Source of the DNA: Cryobacterium cryoconiti
GTDB taxonomy: Bacteria > Actinomycetota > Actinomycetes > Actinomycetales > Microbacteriaceae
Direction of reading: 5' to 3'
DNA length: 64,000 bases
Assembly (NCBI RefSeq): GCF_004403065.1
Contig: NZ_SOHA01000044.1
Coordinates: 1 to 64,000 of the forward strand
The position numbers and the translations under genes are program-made. This document shows, piece by piece, positions 7,829 to 18,439 of this stretch. Position 1 is the stretch's first letter. Every line of letters begins with the position of its first letter. The notes below the pieces were generated by a model. That model was not told the DNA's origin, did not search any database, and was given only the letters and a program-made list of their open reading frames with translations.

Positions 7829-9766
7829 TCAGTGTTCATGCGGGTGCCCGGTGTGCTCGTCCGGTGCGCAGTGCGCCGGACTGGGTTCCACGTCGAGCGA
7901 CGGGTTTCGGTCGAAGAAACCGACCGGCTTGAGCCAGAACGACACGGTGTCGACCGGCATGATCGGCCATTCTTCCGGCCTGGTGATGTGGTGGATGCCG
8001 AAAACGTACCAGAGCACGAGGTCGGCGTTGCGCACTGGTCGGCGCGCCTTGATCCACTCGGGCAGACCGTGGTCCACCGCGCTCTGGTTCACGAACTCGC
8101 CGCACGGCCAGCGCTCGGCCTCGTCGGTGGGGGTGACCCAGACCGTGTGCCCGATCACCTGGGCGCGTTGGAGTGCGGGCGCGGCCGGGTCGAAGAACGA
8201 GGGGATGGCTCCGCCCGGCACCAGTTTGTAGGAGACGGGGGTGCCGAGGCCGTTGAACGAGTTCTCGTTCACGACCTTCCAGGCCCGCTGGGTGTCCCAG
8301 TTGAAGTCGTCGAAGCCCTCGGTCTCGATCGGGGTGTTCTGCTGGGTGATCGCGAGGCCGAGCGGGTTCGCGGCGCTGATCGGCTCGGCCCTGGTCTCGG
8401 TGCGGAACACCGTGTTCTCCGGCCCGTCGACGTCGAGGTCCATCCGGGCCACGATGAAGTGCTGGTGGAACGGGGCGTAGGTGCGGGTGTCGACGAGGGT
8501 TCCGTTGGGGTGGGGCTGGCCCTCGTCGAGGTGGGTCACCACCATGATCCCGGTGGCGCGCACCTCGCACTCCATGTTGCCGTCCTGGTAGAAGCGCCAA
8601 TAGACGAGGTACTCGTAGTTCGCGACCGTCACGTGGAAGGACACGACGAGCCGGCGCATCCGTCGCACCTCGGCGCTGCCGTTGTGGTCGACATGCTTCC
8701 AGAGCACGGCGTTGTCTTCCTCGTGGATGCAGAACGCGTTCGGGATGCTGTACGGCTCGCCCTTGCTGTTGTGCAGCACGGCGTCGAGGTAGCGGATCTC
8801 ACCGAGGCAGTCGCAGCCCAGTTCAAGGGAGGTGGTCATGAAACCCAGACCCCACTCGCCGATGTCGAAGGCGGTGCGGCGAAAGTGATCCACGCTGGGG
8901 TCGCGGTAGGGCACGACCATCTCCGCGAACGACAGCCGATTGGCGATCGGGCGCACCCGGCCGCCGTCGCGGTAGCCCACGTTGTGCAGGGTCATGCCCT
9001 CGCGGTAATTGAAGCCCACCCGCAGCGACCAGTTCTGCCACTGCACCAGGTTGCCGTCGAGCGTGAAGCTCGGGCCGTCGGGCTGCACCACGTCGAGCGG
9101 GGTCAGTGCCGGGCGCTCGCCGCGATCCCGGATGCGCCGGGGCACCAGGTGCGGCACGTATTCACCCATGCCCTCCGGCGGGTCGACCGTGAACGAGTCT
9201 TCGACCTCGAGCAGTTCCATGGTGTTCATGTCGAGCACGAAGTGCAGGCCGCTGACCGGGCCCGCGTAGGGGTTGGCTTCTGTGGAGGCCCGCACCCAGA
9301 CATCCGACCAGCCCAGGCGACGGCCGCGGTACCGGTCGGGGATGACGGCGTCGCCGTAGGTCCAGGTGTCGATGAAGACCAGGTCGAGGTCGGTCACGCC
9401 CCGGCGGGCGAGGGCGGTGATCACGTCGGGATGCGCGCGGAGGGCGGCGTCGGCTTCCTCCCACTCGTCGACGGTGAAGTTGGCCTGCACCCCGGGCACG
9501 GTGTCCCAGTCCAGCACGGCGTCGGTCGTGAGCGACACCACGCCCACCCACGTGGTGTTCTCGGCCCGGTTCAGCACGACCAGGCGCGCCCGGCGGTCGG
9601 GAACCACGCCCGTGGCCGCGAACGCGGCGACGGCGTTCCGGGTGGGCTCGACCAGCTCGATCGAGGCGAACCGCCAGCCGTCGGCGACGCCGCGCTCGCG
9701 GGCGAGGATGGCGACCGCGGCGGTGAACTCCGTGGCGGACAGCGGGTCGAGCGGATGGAATGTCAT
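7829..9766 (-). CDS. Copper-containing primary-amine oxidase
   Basis: A 645-residue copper amine oxidase, which oxidises a primary amine to an aldehyde with release of ammonia and hydrogen peroxide, using copper and a topaquinone made from its own tyrosine. The topaquinone motif is TVANYEY, with the modified tyrosine at residue 384. Copper-ligand histidines are seen as FHQHF and as GIHHITRPEEWPIMP near the C-terminus. SLELGCDCLGEI surrounds a conserved active-site region. Length matches the family. No signal peptide is visible, so it is probably cytoplasmic. The ATG at 9766 has AGGGGA in front; the open frame upstream only reads through repeat array 2. The preceding aldehyde dehydrogenase gene would process its product. 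Likely substrates are phenylethylamine, tyramine or a diamine, not decidable here. Confidence 0.93.
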   Translation of the reverse strand: MTFHPLDPLSATEFTAAVAILARERGVADGWRFASIELVEPTRNAVAAFAATGVVPDRRARLVVLNRAENTTWVGVVSLTTDAVLDWDTVPGVQANFTVDEWEEADAALRAHPDVITALARRGVTDLDLVFIDTWTYGDAVIPDRYRGRRLGWSDVWVRASTEANPYAGPVSGLHFVLDMNTMELLEVEDSFTVDPPEGMGEYVPHLVPRRIRDRGERPALTPLDVVQPDGPSFTLDGNLVQWQNWSLRVGFNYREGMTLHNVGYRDGGRVRPIANRLSFAEMVVPYRDPSVDHFRRTAFDIGEWGLGFMTTSLELGCDCLGEIRYLDAVLHNSKGEPYSIPNAFCIHEEDNAVLWKHVDHNGSAEVRRMRRLVVSFHVTVANYEYLVYWRFYQDGNMECEVRATGIMVVTHLDEGQPHPNGTLVDTRTYAPFHQHFIVARMDLDVDGPENTVFRTETRAEPISAANPLGLAITQQNTPIETEGFDDFNWDTQRAWKVVNENSFNGLGTPVSYKLVPGGAIPSFFDPAAPALQRAQVIGHTVWVTPTDEAERWPCGEFVNQSAVDHGLPEWIKARRPVRNADLVLWYVFGIHHITRPEEWPIMPVDTVSFWLKPVGFFDRNPSLDVEPSPAHCAPDEHTGHPHEH

Positions 9767-9787
9767 CGATGGTCCCCTGTTCTGGTC

Positions 9788-9879
9788 GGTGGTCGAGCCT
9801 GTCGAGACCCGGTGGTCGAGCCTGTCGAGACCCGGTGGTCGAGCCTGTCGAGACCCGGTGGTCGAGCCTGTCGAGACCC
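9788..9879. repeat. GGTCTCGACAGGCTCGACC repeat array 2, four perfect copies
   Basis: Four identical 23-base units stand head to tail at 9788, 9811, 9834 and 9857, each containing GGTCGAGCCTGTCGAGACC (the minus-strand reading of the unit). The array fills the whole gap between the aldehyde dehydrogenase stop (9883-9885) and the ribosome site of the amine oxidase gene. Identity of all copies suggests recent amplification. It is placed inside what looks like an operon, so it would be transcribed. Confidence 0.9.
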
Positions 9880-9882
9880 GCG

Positions 9883-11313
9883 TTACTCCAGCGAGCTCAT
9901 CACATGCTTGATTCGGGTGTAGTCCTCGACGCCGTACATCGATAGGTCCTTCCCGTAACCGGACTGCTTGAAGCCGCCGTGGGGCATCTCGGCGGTGAGC
10001 AGGATGTGGGTGTTGATCCACACCGCGCCGAAGTCGAGGTCACGGGAGACCCGCATGGCCGTGGCGTGGTCGCGGGTCCACACACTCGAGGCGAGGGCAT
10101 AGTTGACGTCGTTCGCGAGGGTGACCGCTTCCTCTTCCGAGGCGAAGGACTGCACGGTGATCACCGGGCCGAACGTTTCCTCCTGCACGATCGCATCCGT
10201 TTGGCGCACCTGCGTGACGACGGTGGGCTCGAAGAAGAAGCCCGCGGTGCCGACCTGGTGACCACCGGTGGCGATGACGGCGTGGTCGGGCAGCGCGGCG
10301 ACCTTCCGCACGACGTCGCCGAAGTGGTTGACGTTGTTGAGCGGTCCGAAGTAGTTGTCGGTGTCGTCGCCTGAGCCGGTGGTGCGGCTGCGGGCCTCGG
10401 CGACGAAGGCGTCGACGAACTCGTCGTGAATGGACTCGTGCACGAGCACACGGGTGATGGCTGTGCAGTCCTGCCCGGCGTTGTAGAAGGAGAAGTCCGC
10501 GATGGCGGCAGCGGTCTTCGCGACGTCCACACCGGCGAAGACCAGGGCAGGCGCCTTGCCGCCGAGTTCGAGGTGCGCCCGCTTGAGCGTCTTGGCCGCG
10601 CCTGCGGCCACGGCCATGCCGGCCCGCACACTGCCGGTGATCGAAACCAGGCCGGGCACCGGATGCTCGACGATCGCGGCCCCGGTGCCGCCGTTGCCGA
10701 GAACGATGTTCATCACGCCGTCGGGAAGGATGCCCTGGCTGATCCGGGCGAGTTCGAGGGTCGACTCGGGGGTGGTGTCACTGGGCTTGAGCACGAGGGT
10801 GTTGCCGGCCGCCAGTGCCGGTCCGATCTTCCAGATCGCCATCAGGAACGGGAAGTTCCACGGGGTGACCTGCCCGACCACGCCGATCGGCTCGCGGCGC
10901 ACCCAGGAGGTCATGCCCGGCAGGTATTCACCGGCCGACTTGCCTTCAAGCAGGCGGGCGGCGCCCGCGAAGAAGCGCAGCTGGTCGGCGCCGGCCGCGA
11001 CCTCATCGGCCGCGATCGTGGCACGGGGCTGGCCCGTGTTGCGGTGCTGGGCCTCCACGATGGCGTCGCTCTCGGCGTCGATCGCGTCGGCGAGGCGCAG
11101 CAGCGCGCGCTGCCGTTCGGACGGCGTGGTGCGGCCCCAGGTGCGGAAGGCGGTCTTCGCGGCGGTCATCGCGGCGTCGACGTCGGCAACGGTCGAGACC
11201 GGGGCCCGGGCAACCAGGTTGCCCGTGGTGGGATCGACGATGTCGAGCAACTCGGTGCCGGCGGGATCGATGAAGCGGCCATTGACGAAGTTTTTAAGGG
11301 TGGGGGTAGCCAC
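9883..11313 (-). CDS. Aldehyde dehydrogenase (aminoaldehyde/betaine-aldehyde type)
   Basis: A 476-residue NAD(P)-dependent aldehyde dehydrogenase that oxidises an aldehyde to its acid. The catalytic cysteine is Cys283 in NAGQDCTAI, the general base is Glu249 in LELGGKAP, and the cofactor region WNFPFLMAIWKIGPALAAGNT is intact. Length is normal. The GQDC cysteine context and overall pattern resemble gamma-aminobutyraldehyde or betaine-aldehyde dehydrogenases, and the adjacent copper amine oxidase would supply such an aldehyde. The start is a GTG at 11313, preceded by GAGGA nine bases upstream. It is the first gene of the minus-strand amine cluster and divergent from clpB. Its C-terminus is normal, so array 2 lies just after its stop and has not cut it. 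Confidence 0.92.
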   Translation of the reverse strand: MATPTLKNFVNGRFIDPAGTELLDIVDPTTGNLVARAPVSTVADVDAAMTAAKTAFRTWGRTTPSERQRALLRLADAIDAESDAIVEAQHRNTGQPRATIAADEVAAGADQLRFFAGAARLLEGKSAGEYLPGMTSWVRREPIGVVGQVTPWNFPFLMAIWKIGPALAAGNTLVLKPSDTTPESTLELARISQGILPDGVMNIVLGNGGTGAAIVEHPVPGLVSITGSVRAGMAVAAGAAKTLKRAHLELGGKAPALVFAGVDVAKTAAAIADFSFYNAGQDCTAITRVLVHESIHDEFVDAFVAEARSRTTGSGDDTDNYFGPLNNVNHFGDVVRKVAALPDHAVIATGGHQVGTAGFFFEPTVVTQVRQTDAIVQEETFGPVITVQSFASEEEAVTLANDVNYALASSVWTRDHATAMRVSRDLDFGAVWINTHILLTAEMPHGGFKQSGYGKDLSMYGVEDYTRIKHVMSSLE

Positions 11314-11471
11314 GGGCCTGATCCTCTGCGCTGAGTGTAGAAACGGGTCTTTAGTTCGGTAAGTATGGCATCTGACAGCGGAATCCGGATACCCCGGGAG
11401 GAAATGGGTTCACAGGGGCGATCCTCCGCCTGCCGCCGGACCGCTGGCGCGCCGGCGTGATGTCACCTAAA

Positions 11472-11492
11472 CTTGAGTCCATCAGACTCAGC
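11472..11492 (+). promoter_or_regulatory. HAIR operator (HspR binding site) before clpB
   Basis: CTTGAGT (11472-11478), seven bases, then ACTCAGC (11486-11492) matches the HspR-associated inverted repeat CTTGAGT-N7-ACTCAAG at 12 of 14 positions. HspR is the MerR-like heat-shock repressor of actinobacteria, which controls dnaK and clpB. The site lies about 50 bases before the clpB start, so heat-shock control by HspR is very likely. No hspR gene is in this window. Confidence 0.85.
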
Positions 11493-11542
11493 TTTTCCAC
11501 CGACCTGCAGCGAGAGCGGCCGGCCCGAGAGAGGATCTTCCG

Positions 11543-13732
<2,190 letters not shown>

Positions 13733-13794
13733 CTCCGGGCATTCCCGGCGGGTTGCGCGTCCAGCGGAATCCGGCGGGAATATGGCGGAACGGG

Positions 13795-13821
13795 CCCCCT
13801 GACCCGGTGACGGTCAGGGGG
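13795..13821. terminator. 10-bp perfect inverted repeat after clpB
   Basis: CCCCCTGACC (13795-13804) and GGTCAGGGGG (13812-13821) flank a 7-base loop, 60 bases after the clpB stop and seven bases before the TAGGCT box of the next gene. It may terminate clpB transcription. Because it overlaps the expected upstream promoter region of the alcohol dehydrogenase gene, an operator role is also possible. Confidence 0.55.
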
Positions 13822-13827
13822 CTGACC

Positions 13828-13833
13828 TAGGCT
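13828..13833 (+). promoter_or_regulatory. TAGGCT -10 box of a leaderless alcohol dehydrogenase mRNA
   Basis: TAGGCT ends six bases before the ATG at 13840 and no ribosome site is present, so transcription would start at or next to the start codon. The same arrangement occurs at 26895-26900 (minus) and 40213-40218. No clear -35 hexamer is visible. Confidence 0.6.
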
Positions 13834-13839
13834 CGAACC

Positions 13840-14886
13840 ATGCGTGCAACAGTGATTTACGGGGAACGGGACATCCGCCTCGAAGAAGTACCCGATCCGA
13901 TTCTCTCCACCGGCGGTGACGCCATCGTGCGTGTCGTCGCAGCCTGCGTCTGCGGCTCAGACCTCTGGCCCTACCGGGGCATCCAACCCACCGATGAACC
14001 CAAACGCATCGGCCACGAGTTCGTCGGCATCGTCGAGGAAATCGGCGCCGACGTCAGCAGGGTCAAGGTCGGCGACTTCGTCATCGCGCCGTTCTATGAC
14101 TGCGACAACACCTGCATCAACTGCCAGAACGGCACCAGCACCTCCTGCCTGCACGGCGGCTGGTGGGGCGCGGACGACCAGCTCGGCGGCTTCGCCGACG
14201 GCGCCCAGGGCGAAAAGGTGCGCGTGCCGCACGCCGACGGGTCGCTTGTGGCGACGCCGACGATGCCCACGGATGCCCAGGTTCCGGGTCTCCTGACCCT
14301 CGCCGACGTCATGGGCACCGGCCACCACGCCGCGGTCTCCGCCGGCGTGACGACCGGCAGCACCGTGGTCGTCGTGGGCGACGGTGCCGTGGGCCTCTGC
14401 GCCATCATCGCGGCCAAGCGGCTCGGGGCTTCCCGCATCGTCGCCATGTCCCGTCACCCCGAGCGCCAGGTCGTGGCCCGCGAGTTCGGCGCGACCGACA
14501 TCGTCGAGGAACGCGGCGAGGCCGGCGTGGCCCGCATCCGTGAGCTCTTCGACGGCATCGGCGCGGACTGCGTACTCGAGTGCGTCGGCACGAAGGAATC
14601 GATGGAGCAGGCCATCGCGTCTGCCCGCCCCGGTGGAATGGTCGGCTACGTCGGCGTGCCCACCGGTGGACCGATCGAGGTTCGCCCGCTGTTCGGGCGC
14701 AACGTCGGGCTCAACGGCGGCGTCGCATCCGTTCGCGGCTATGTGGAAGAGCTGCTGCCGGAGGTGCTCTCGGGCGCCATCAACCCCGGCCGCGTGTTCG
14801 ACCTGCAGCTGCCGCTGTCCGAGGTCGCCGAGGCGTACGCCGCCATGGACGAGCGCCGCGCCATCAAGGTGCTGCTGCGCCCGTAG
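13840..14886 (+). CDS. Zinc-dependent alcohol dehydrogenase family protein
   Basis: A 348-residue medium-chain dehydrogenase. The catalytic-zinc region shows CGSDLWPYRG and GHEFVGIVEEIG; the structural-zinc cysteines appear as CDNTCINCQNGTSTSC. The Rossmann domain contains VVVVGDGAVGLCA near residue 180. It should oxidise an alcohol or reduce an aldehyde with NAD(P) in the cytoplasm. The substrate is not deducible. It lies alone between clpB and the convergent flavoprotein gene, has its own probable leaderless promoter, and is followed by a very long palindromic terminator. The start is set by the TAGGCT box spacing, since no Shine-Dalgarno sequence is present. Confidence 0.88.
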   Translation: MRATVIYGERDIRLEEVPDPILSTGGDAIVRVVAACVCGSDLWPYRGIQPTDEPKRIGHEFVGIVEEIGADVSRVKVGDFVIAPFYDCDNTCINCQNGTSTSCLHGGWWGADDQLGGFADGAQGEKVRVPHADGSLVATPTMPTDAQVPGLLTLADVMGTGHHAAVSAGVTTGSTVVVVGDGAVGLCAIIAAKRLGASRIVAMSRHPERQVVAREFGATDIVEERGEAGVARIRELFDGIGADCVLECVGTKESMEQAIASARPGGMVGYVGVPTGGPIEVRPLFGRNVGLNGGVASVRGYVEELLPEVLSGAINPGRVFDLQLPLSEVAEAYAAMDERRAIKVLLRP

Positions 14887-14904
14887 CCGTTCCGTAACCC
14901 CGCT

Positions 14905-14965
14905 CGCGAGAGCGCAAAAATTGCCCCCTCACGACTCGTGAGGGGGCAATTTTTGCGCTCTCGCG
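14905..14965. repeat. Palindromic repeat family B, copy 1; bidirectional terminator
   Basis: Two perfect 30-base arms (14905-14934 and 14936-14965) leave a single central base. The arm begins CGCGAGAGCGCAAAAATTGC and contains an A-run on one side and a T-run on the other, so the hairpin can terminate both the alcohol dehydrogenase (plus) and the convergent flavoprotein (minus). The outer CGCGAGAGCGCA is shared with the element at 29092-29152 while the inner parts differ. Confidence 0.85.
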
Positions 14966-15032
14966 GCTGTCGCTGGTCGGTGGGCAGGGTGGCCTCGTCA
15001 ACGATGGCCGACGGGTCGAAGCAGCGTGAGCG

Positions 15033-16442
15033 TCAGCGGGGAGGTGTCGGCTGCTCCAGCAGGAGTCGACGCGCGGTCAGGCCGATGACCGCGCTATAGG
15101 TGGGATAGGCGAAGCGCACCCCGGCCAGGGTGGCGACGTCGACGCCGGCGGCCATCGCCGTCGTCACCGACTGGATCACCTCGACCGCGTTCTCCCCGGT
15201 GGCATGGGCGCCGAGGATCAATTCCCGCCGCCGGTCGGCGATCAGCTTGAGGAACCCGGGTTCCCGGCCGTCGATCACCGCGCGGTCGAGTTCGATATAG
15301 GGCACGGTCGCAACGACGCAGTGCGGGTCCCGAGCCCTCGCCTCCTCCTCGGTGAACCCCACTCCGGCGTAGTCGGGGTCGGTGAATCCGCCGGCGGGGA
15401 GCAGGTGGTGCGGTGTTCTGCGGTTGGCGCCCAGCACCGCGTTCTCGGCCGCAGCCTCACCTTCGAACTGGGCGGCCTGCACGAGCATGTCCCGTCCGTT
15501 GGCGTCGCCGACCGCGAAAATGTGGGACACCTCACTGCGAAAGTACAGGTCCACCGGGATTGCCGAACGCGCCGTGGTGATGCCGGCCTTGTCGAGCCCC
15601 AGGTCGTCGACATCCGCCGGCCAGCCCGTGGACATGATGACGGCGTCGAAGCCGGAGGACTGGTCCGTTCCGTTCTCGCGCCAGGACAGGGTGAGGGATC
15701 CGTCGGATTCCTGCTCGATCCCCGTGACCGTTTCAATGCCCGTGTGCACGGCCACGCCCTGCCGACGGAACGCCGCCGACACCAGGGCGGAGATGTCGGA
15801 ATCCGACGCCGTCAGGATGCGCGGCGCGACGTCGAGCACGGTCACGGCCGAGCCGAACGAATTGAACACCGTGACGAGTTGCGCGCCGGTGTTGCCGGCG
15901 CCGATCACGGCGACCCGTGCAGGCAGTTCCGGCAGGTTCAGGATGTCTTCCGGGACGGTCGCCAGGTGCGCTCCCGGCACGGGGAGTCGACGGGAGTGCC
16001 CGCCGACGCAGACCAGAAACGTGTCGGCGGTGAGGATCCGGCCGGTGTCCAGGACCACGGAGTGCGGATCGATGAAACGCGCCCGACCTTCCAGCACCAG
16101 TTCGATTCCCGCGTCGGCGAAACGCTCGGCCTCGCTCTTGATCGAGCGCACCTTGTCCACCCGCGACTGCACCCGATCGACCATGGTCGCCCAGTCGATA
16201 TGCGGGTCGTTGACCACGATTCCGTAGGTGTCCGCTGTGCGAACCTCGCGCATCAGTCGCGCCGCCTTGGCGAGCACTCGCGTTGGCACGCAGCCCGTGT
16301 TCACGCAGGTGCCACCGAGCCGGTCGGCCTCCGCAACGGCGACCCGGGCTCCCAGCTCGGCGGCCCGGAGCGCCGCGGCCGTCCCGGCCGGACCTGCGCC
16401 GATGACGACGACATCGAAGTGATCGGGTTTTGTTTCGGTCAT
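15033..16442 (-). CDS. FAD-dependent pyridine nucleotide-disulfide oxidoreductase
   Basis: A 469-residue flavoprotein of the lipoamide dehydrogenase/mercuric reductase family. The FAD-binding motif VVVIGAGPAGTAA starts near residue 11, the redox-active disulfide is Cys46/Cys51 in GGTCVNTGC, an NAD(P)-binding GAGNTGAQL follows in the middle, and HATGENAVEV near the C-terminus supplies the active-site histidine/glutamate pair. It has no N-terminal heavy-metal domain and no C-terminal cysteine pair, so it is not a classic MerA. It stands alone, so a lipoamide role is not supported by context either. A GTG at 16454 is open, but the ATG at 16442 has GGTGGAG six bases upstream and is preferred. Confidence 0.87.
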   Translation of the reverse strand: MTETKPDHFDVVVIGAGPAGTAAALRAAELGARVAVAEADRLGGTCVNTGCVPTRVLAKAARLMREVRTADTYGIVVNDPHIDWATMVDRVQSRVDKVRSIKSEAERFADAGIELVLEGRARFIDPHSVVLDTGRILTADTFLVCVGGHSRRLPVPGAHLATVPEDILNLPELPARVAVIGAGNTGAQLVTVFNSFGSAVTVLDVAPRILTASDSDISALVSAAFRRQGVAVHTGIETVTGIEQESDGSLTLSWRENGTDQSSGFDAVIMSTGWPADVDDLGLDKAGITTARSAIPVDLYFRSEVSHIFAVGDANGRDMLVQAAQFEGEAAAENAVLGANRRTPHHLLPAGGFTDPDYAGVGFTEEEARARDPHCVVATVPYIELDRAVIDGREPGFLKLIADRRRELILGAHATGENAVEVIQSVTTAMAAGVDVATLAGVRFAYPTYSAVIGLTARRLLLEQPTPPR

Positions 16443-16552
16443 CGTGGGCTCCACCCGTGTTCACTGCTGGTGCCGCGCGGACGGTGTGCCGGGCGCTTCA
16501 GTCGGAAGACCTTTTTACCGGATGGGGCTGGGGAGTTACTGTGCCGGGGGTG

Positions 16553-16728
16553 GGGATCTCGACAGGCTCGATCACCGGGGTGGCTCGATCACCCGGGTGG
16601 CTCGATCACCGGGGTGGGGATCTCGACAGGCTCGATCAGTGGGGTGGGGATCTCGACAAGCTCGATCACCGGGGCGGCTCGATCAGTGGGGTGGCTCGAT
16701 CACCGGGGCGGCTCGATCAGTGGGGCGG
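16553..16728. repeat. Repeat array 3, variant GATCTCGACAGGCTCGATC
   Basis: Three longer units with GATCTCGACA(G/A)GCTCGATC and about six shortened GTGGCTCGATCA pieces fill the 305-base gap between the acyl-CoA ligase stop (16748) and the flavoprotein start. Compared with the other arrays, the second base G is A and the second-last base C is T in all longer units, which keeps the two ends complementary. No gene is visible in this gap. Confidence 0.85.
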
Positions 16729-16747
16729 TGCGATCAGGCGCGCGCGG

Positions 16748-18439
16748 CTACTCCTTGATCAGGCCGGCACGCACCTCGCGGCGCAACACCTTGCCGATCA
16801 ACGACCGGGGCAGCTCGTCGACCTCCACGATCGTGCGCGGCACCTTGTAGGCGGAGAGCCGTGTGCGGCAATAGGTGCGGAGGGCGGCCACGTCGAGGGT
16901 GGCGCCGGGCGACAGCACGACCGCTGCGGAGACGTCTTCGCCGCCGTTCGCGCTCGGCAGCCCGACGACGGCGGCGTCGGCGACATCCGGATGCGACAGC
17001 AGGGCAGCCTCGACCTCGGAGGGTGCCACGTTGAAGCCGCCGGTGATGATGAGCTCCTTGATGCGGTCGACGACCGTGACGAAGCCGTCGGCCGAGACCC
17101 GCACGATGTCACCGGTGCGCAGCCAGCCGCCGTCAAGCAGCGTCTTCGCGGTCTCGGTGGGCTGGTCCCAGTATCCGGAGAAGACCTGCGGGCCGCGGAT
17201 GAGCAGCTCGCCCTCTTCTTCGATGCCGCGGTTCACGGTGGGGTCGTCGGGGTCCACCACGCGGATCTCCGTGCTCGGGAACGGCACGCCCACCGTGCCA
17301 GGGCGCCGGGTCGGGCCCATCGGGTTTCCCACGGCGATGGGCGAGGCCTCGGTCATGCCATAGCCCTCGACCAGCAGCCCGCCGGTGGCGGACTCCCAGC
17401 GTTCGACGATCGACACCGGCAGGCTCATCGCGCCCGAGATGGCGAAACGGATGCTGCGCAGGCTCACATTCTGCTTCGCGGCGGCCGTCACGAGCCGGTC
17501 GTAGATCGGCGGGACGGCCGGCATGAACGTGGGCGGGGTTCGCTTGGCCGCATCCAGCAGCAGACCCTCCTCGAACTTGGGGAAAAGCACCAGCCGTGCA
17601 CCGGTGGCCATGGCGAACGTCAGGCACAGGGTCAGCCCGTACGCGTGGAACATGGGCAGGACCGCGTAGAAGACTTCCTCACCGGGGCGCAGCCCCTGCA
17701 CCCACGCCTCGCCCTGCAAGGCGTTCGAGCGCAGGTTGAAGTGGCTGAGGATGGCGCCCTTCGGGGTGCCGGTGGTGCCGCTGGTGTACTGGAGCGCGGC
17801 CGTGTCGGTGACCTTCGGGCGCGGGTGGCTCGCGCGCAGCTTGCGTGAGCCGACGATGCCGGCCCAGGTGAAGGCATCCTTGCCCAGCGGACCCGACGTC
17901 AGGGCGGCGCGGGACTCGCGGGCCTTGTTGATCGGCAGCTTGAGCAGGAGCCGCTTGGCGAGCGGCATCGCCTCGGTCAGGTTGACCGCGATCACGGTGC
18001 GCAGGCCGAGGTCGGCCGGAAAATCGGTGACGGTCTTATAGATCTTGTCCCAGACAATGGCGATGCGGGCGCCGTGGTCCTCGAACTGGTGCCGGAGCTC
18101 ACGCTCGGTGTAGAGCGGGTTGTGCTCGACGACAATGGCGCCGAGCCGCAGCACAGCGTAGAAGGCCACCACGTGCTGGGGGCAGTTCGGCAGCACCAGG
18201 GCCACCCGGTCGCCCGGCTTCACGCCGAGGCGCAGCAGCCCGTTCGCGGCGCGGGAGATCTGCTCGTCGAGCTCGGAGTACGTGGTGGTGGCGCCGAAGA
18301 AGTCGAGGGCCACCTTGGGGCCGAACCGGCGCGCAGAGGTCTCGATCATGTCGGACAGCGTGTCGGTCGGTTCCTGGATGGTGCTTGGCACCCCGGGGGC
18401 GTACGAGCCGAGCCAGGGTTTGTTCTCGAAGACGTTCAT
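16748..18439 (-). CDS. Long-chain acyl-CoA ligase (FadD-like AMP-forming)
   Basis: A 563-residue AMP-forming ligase that activates a fatty acid to its acyl-AMP and then acyl-CoA for beta-oxidation or lipid synthesis. The ATP-binding loop YTSGTTGTPKGA, the EGYGMTEASP motif, the hinge region GWLRTGDIVRVSADGFVTVVDR and the catalytic lysine in SLIGKVLRRE are all present and in order. Length is normal. The ATG at 18439 overlaps the stop of the upstream threonine aldolase gene by ATGA, which indicates translational coupling; there is no good independent ribosome site. The open frame further upstream to 19120 is only antisense-like read-through. Chain-length preference is unknown. Confidence 0.92.
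   Translation of the reverse strand: MNVFENKPWLGSYAPGVPSTIQEPTDTLSDMIETSARRFGPKVALDFFGATTTYSELDEQISRAANGLLRLGVKPGDRVALVLPNCPQHVVAFYAVLRLGAIVVEHNPLYTERELRHQFEDHGARIAIVWDKIYKTVTDFPADLGLRTVIAVNLTEAMPLAKRLLLKLPINKARESRAALTSGPLGKDAFTWAGIVGSRKLRASHPRPKVTDTAALQYTSGTTGTPKGAILSHFNLRSNALQGEAWVQGLRPGEEVFYAVLPMFHAYGLTLCLTFAMATGARLVLFPKFEEGLLLDAAKRTPPTFMPAVPPIYDRLVTAAAKQNVSLRSIRFAISGAMSLPVSIVERWESATGGLLVEGYGMTEASPIAVGNPMGPTRRPGTVGVPFPSTEIRVVDPDDPTVNRGIEEEGELLIRGPQVFSGYWDQPTETAKTLLDGGWLRTGDIVRVSADGFVTVVDRIKELIITGGFNVAPSEVEAALLSHPDVADAAVVGLPSANGGEDVSAAVVLSPGATLDVAALRTYCRTRLSAYKVPRTIVEVDELPRSLIGKVLRREVRAGLIKE

Noticed and set aside
15033-16442. Mercuric reductase
   Set aside because: The disulfide motif fits, but the C-terminal cysteine pair and heavy-metal domain are absent, and no mer genes are near.
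16430-16760. ORFs within arrays, encoding LDRLDHRG- or GRACRDP-like repeats
   Set aside because: They are translations of the DNA repeats in all frames, with no ribosome site and no function; annotation pipelines often call them as proteins.
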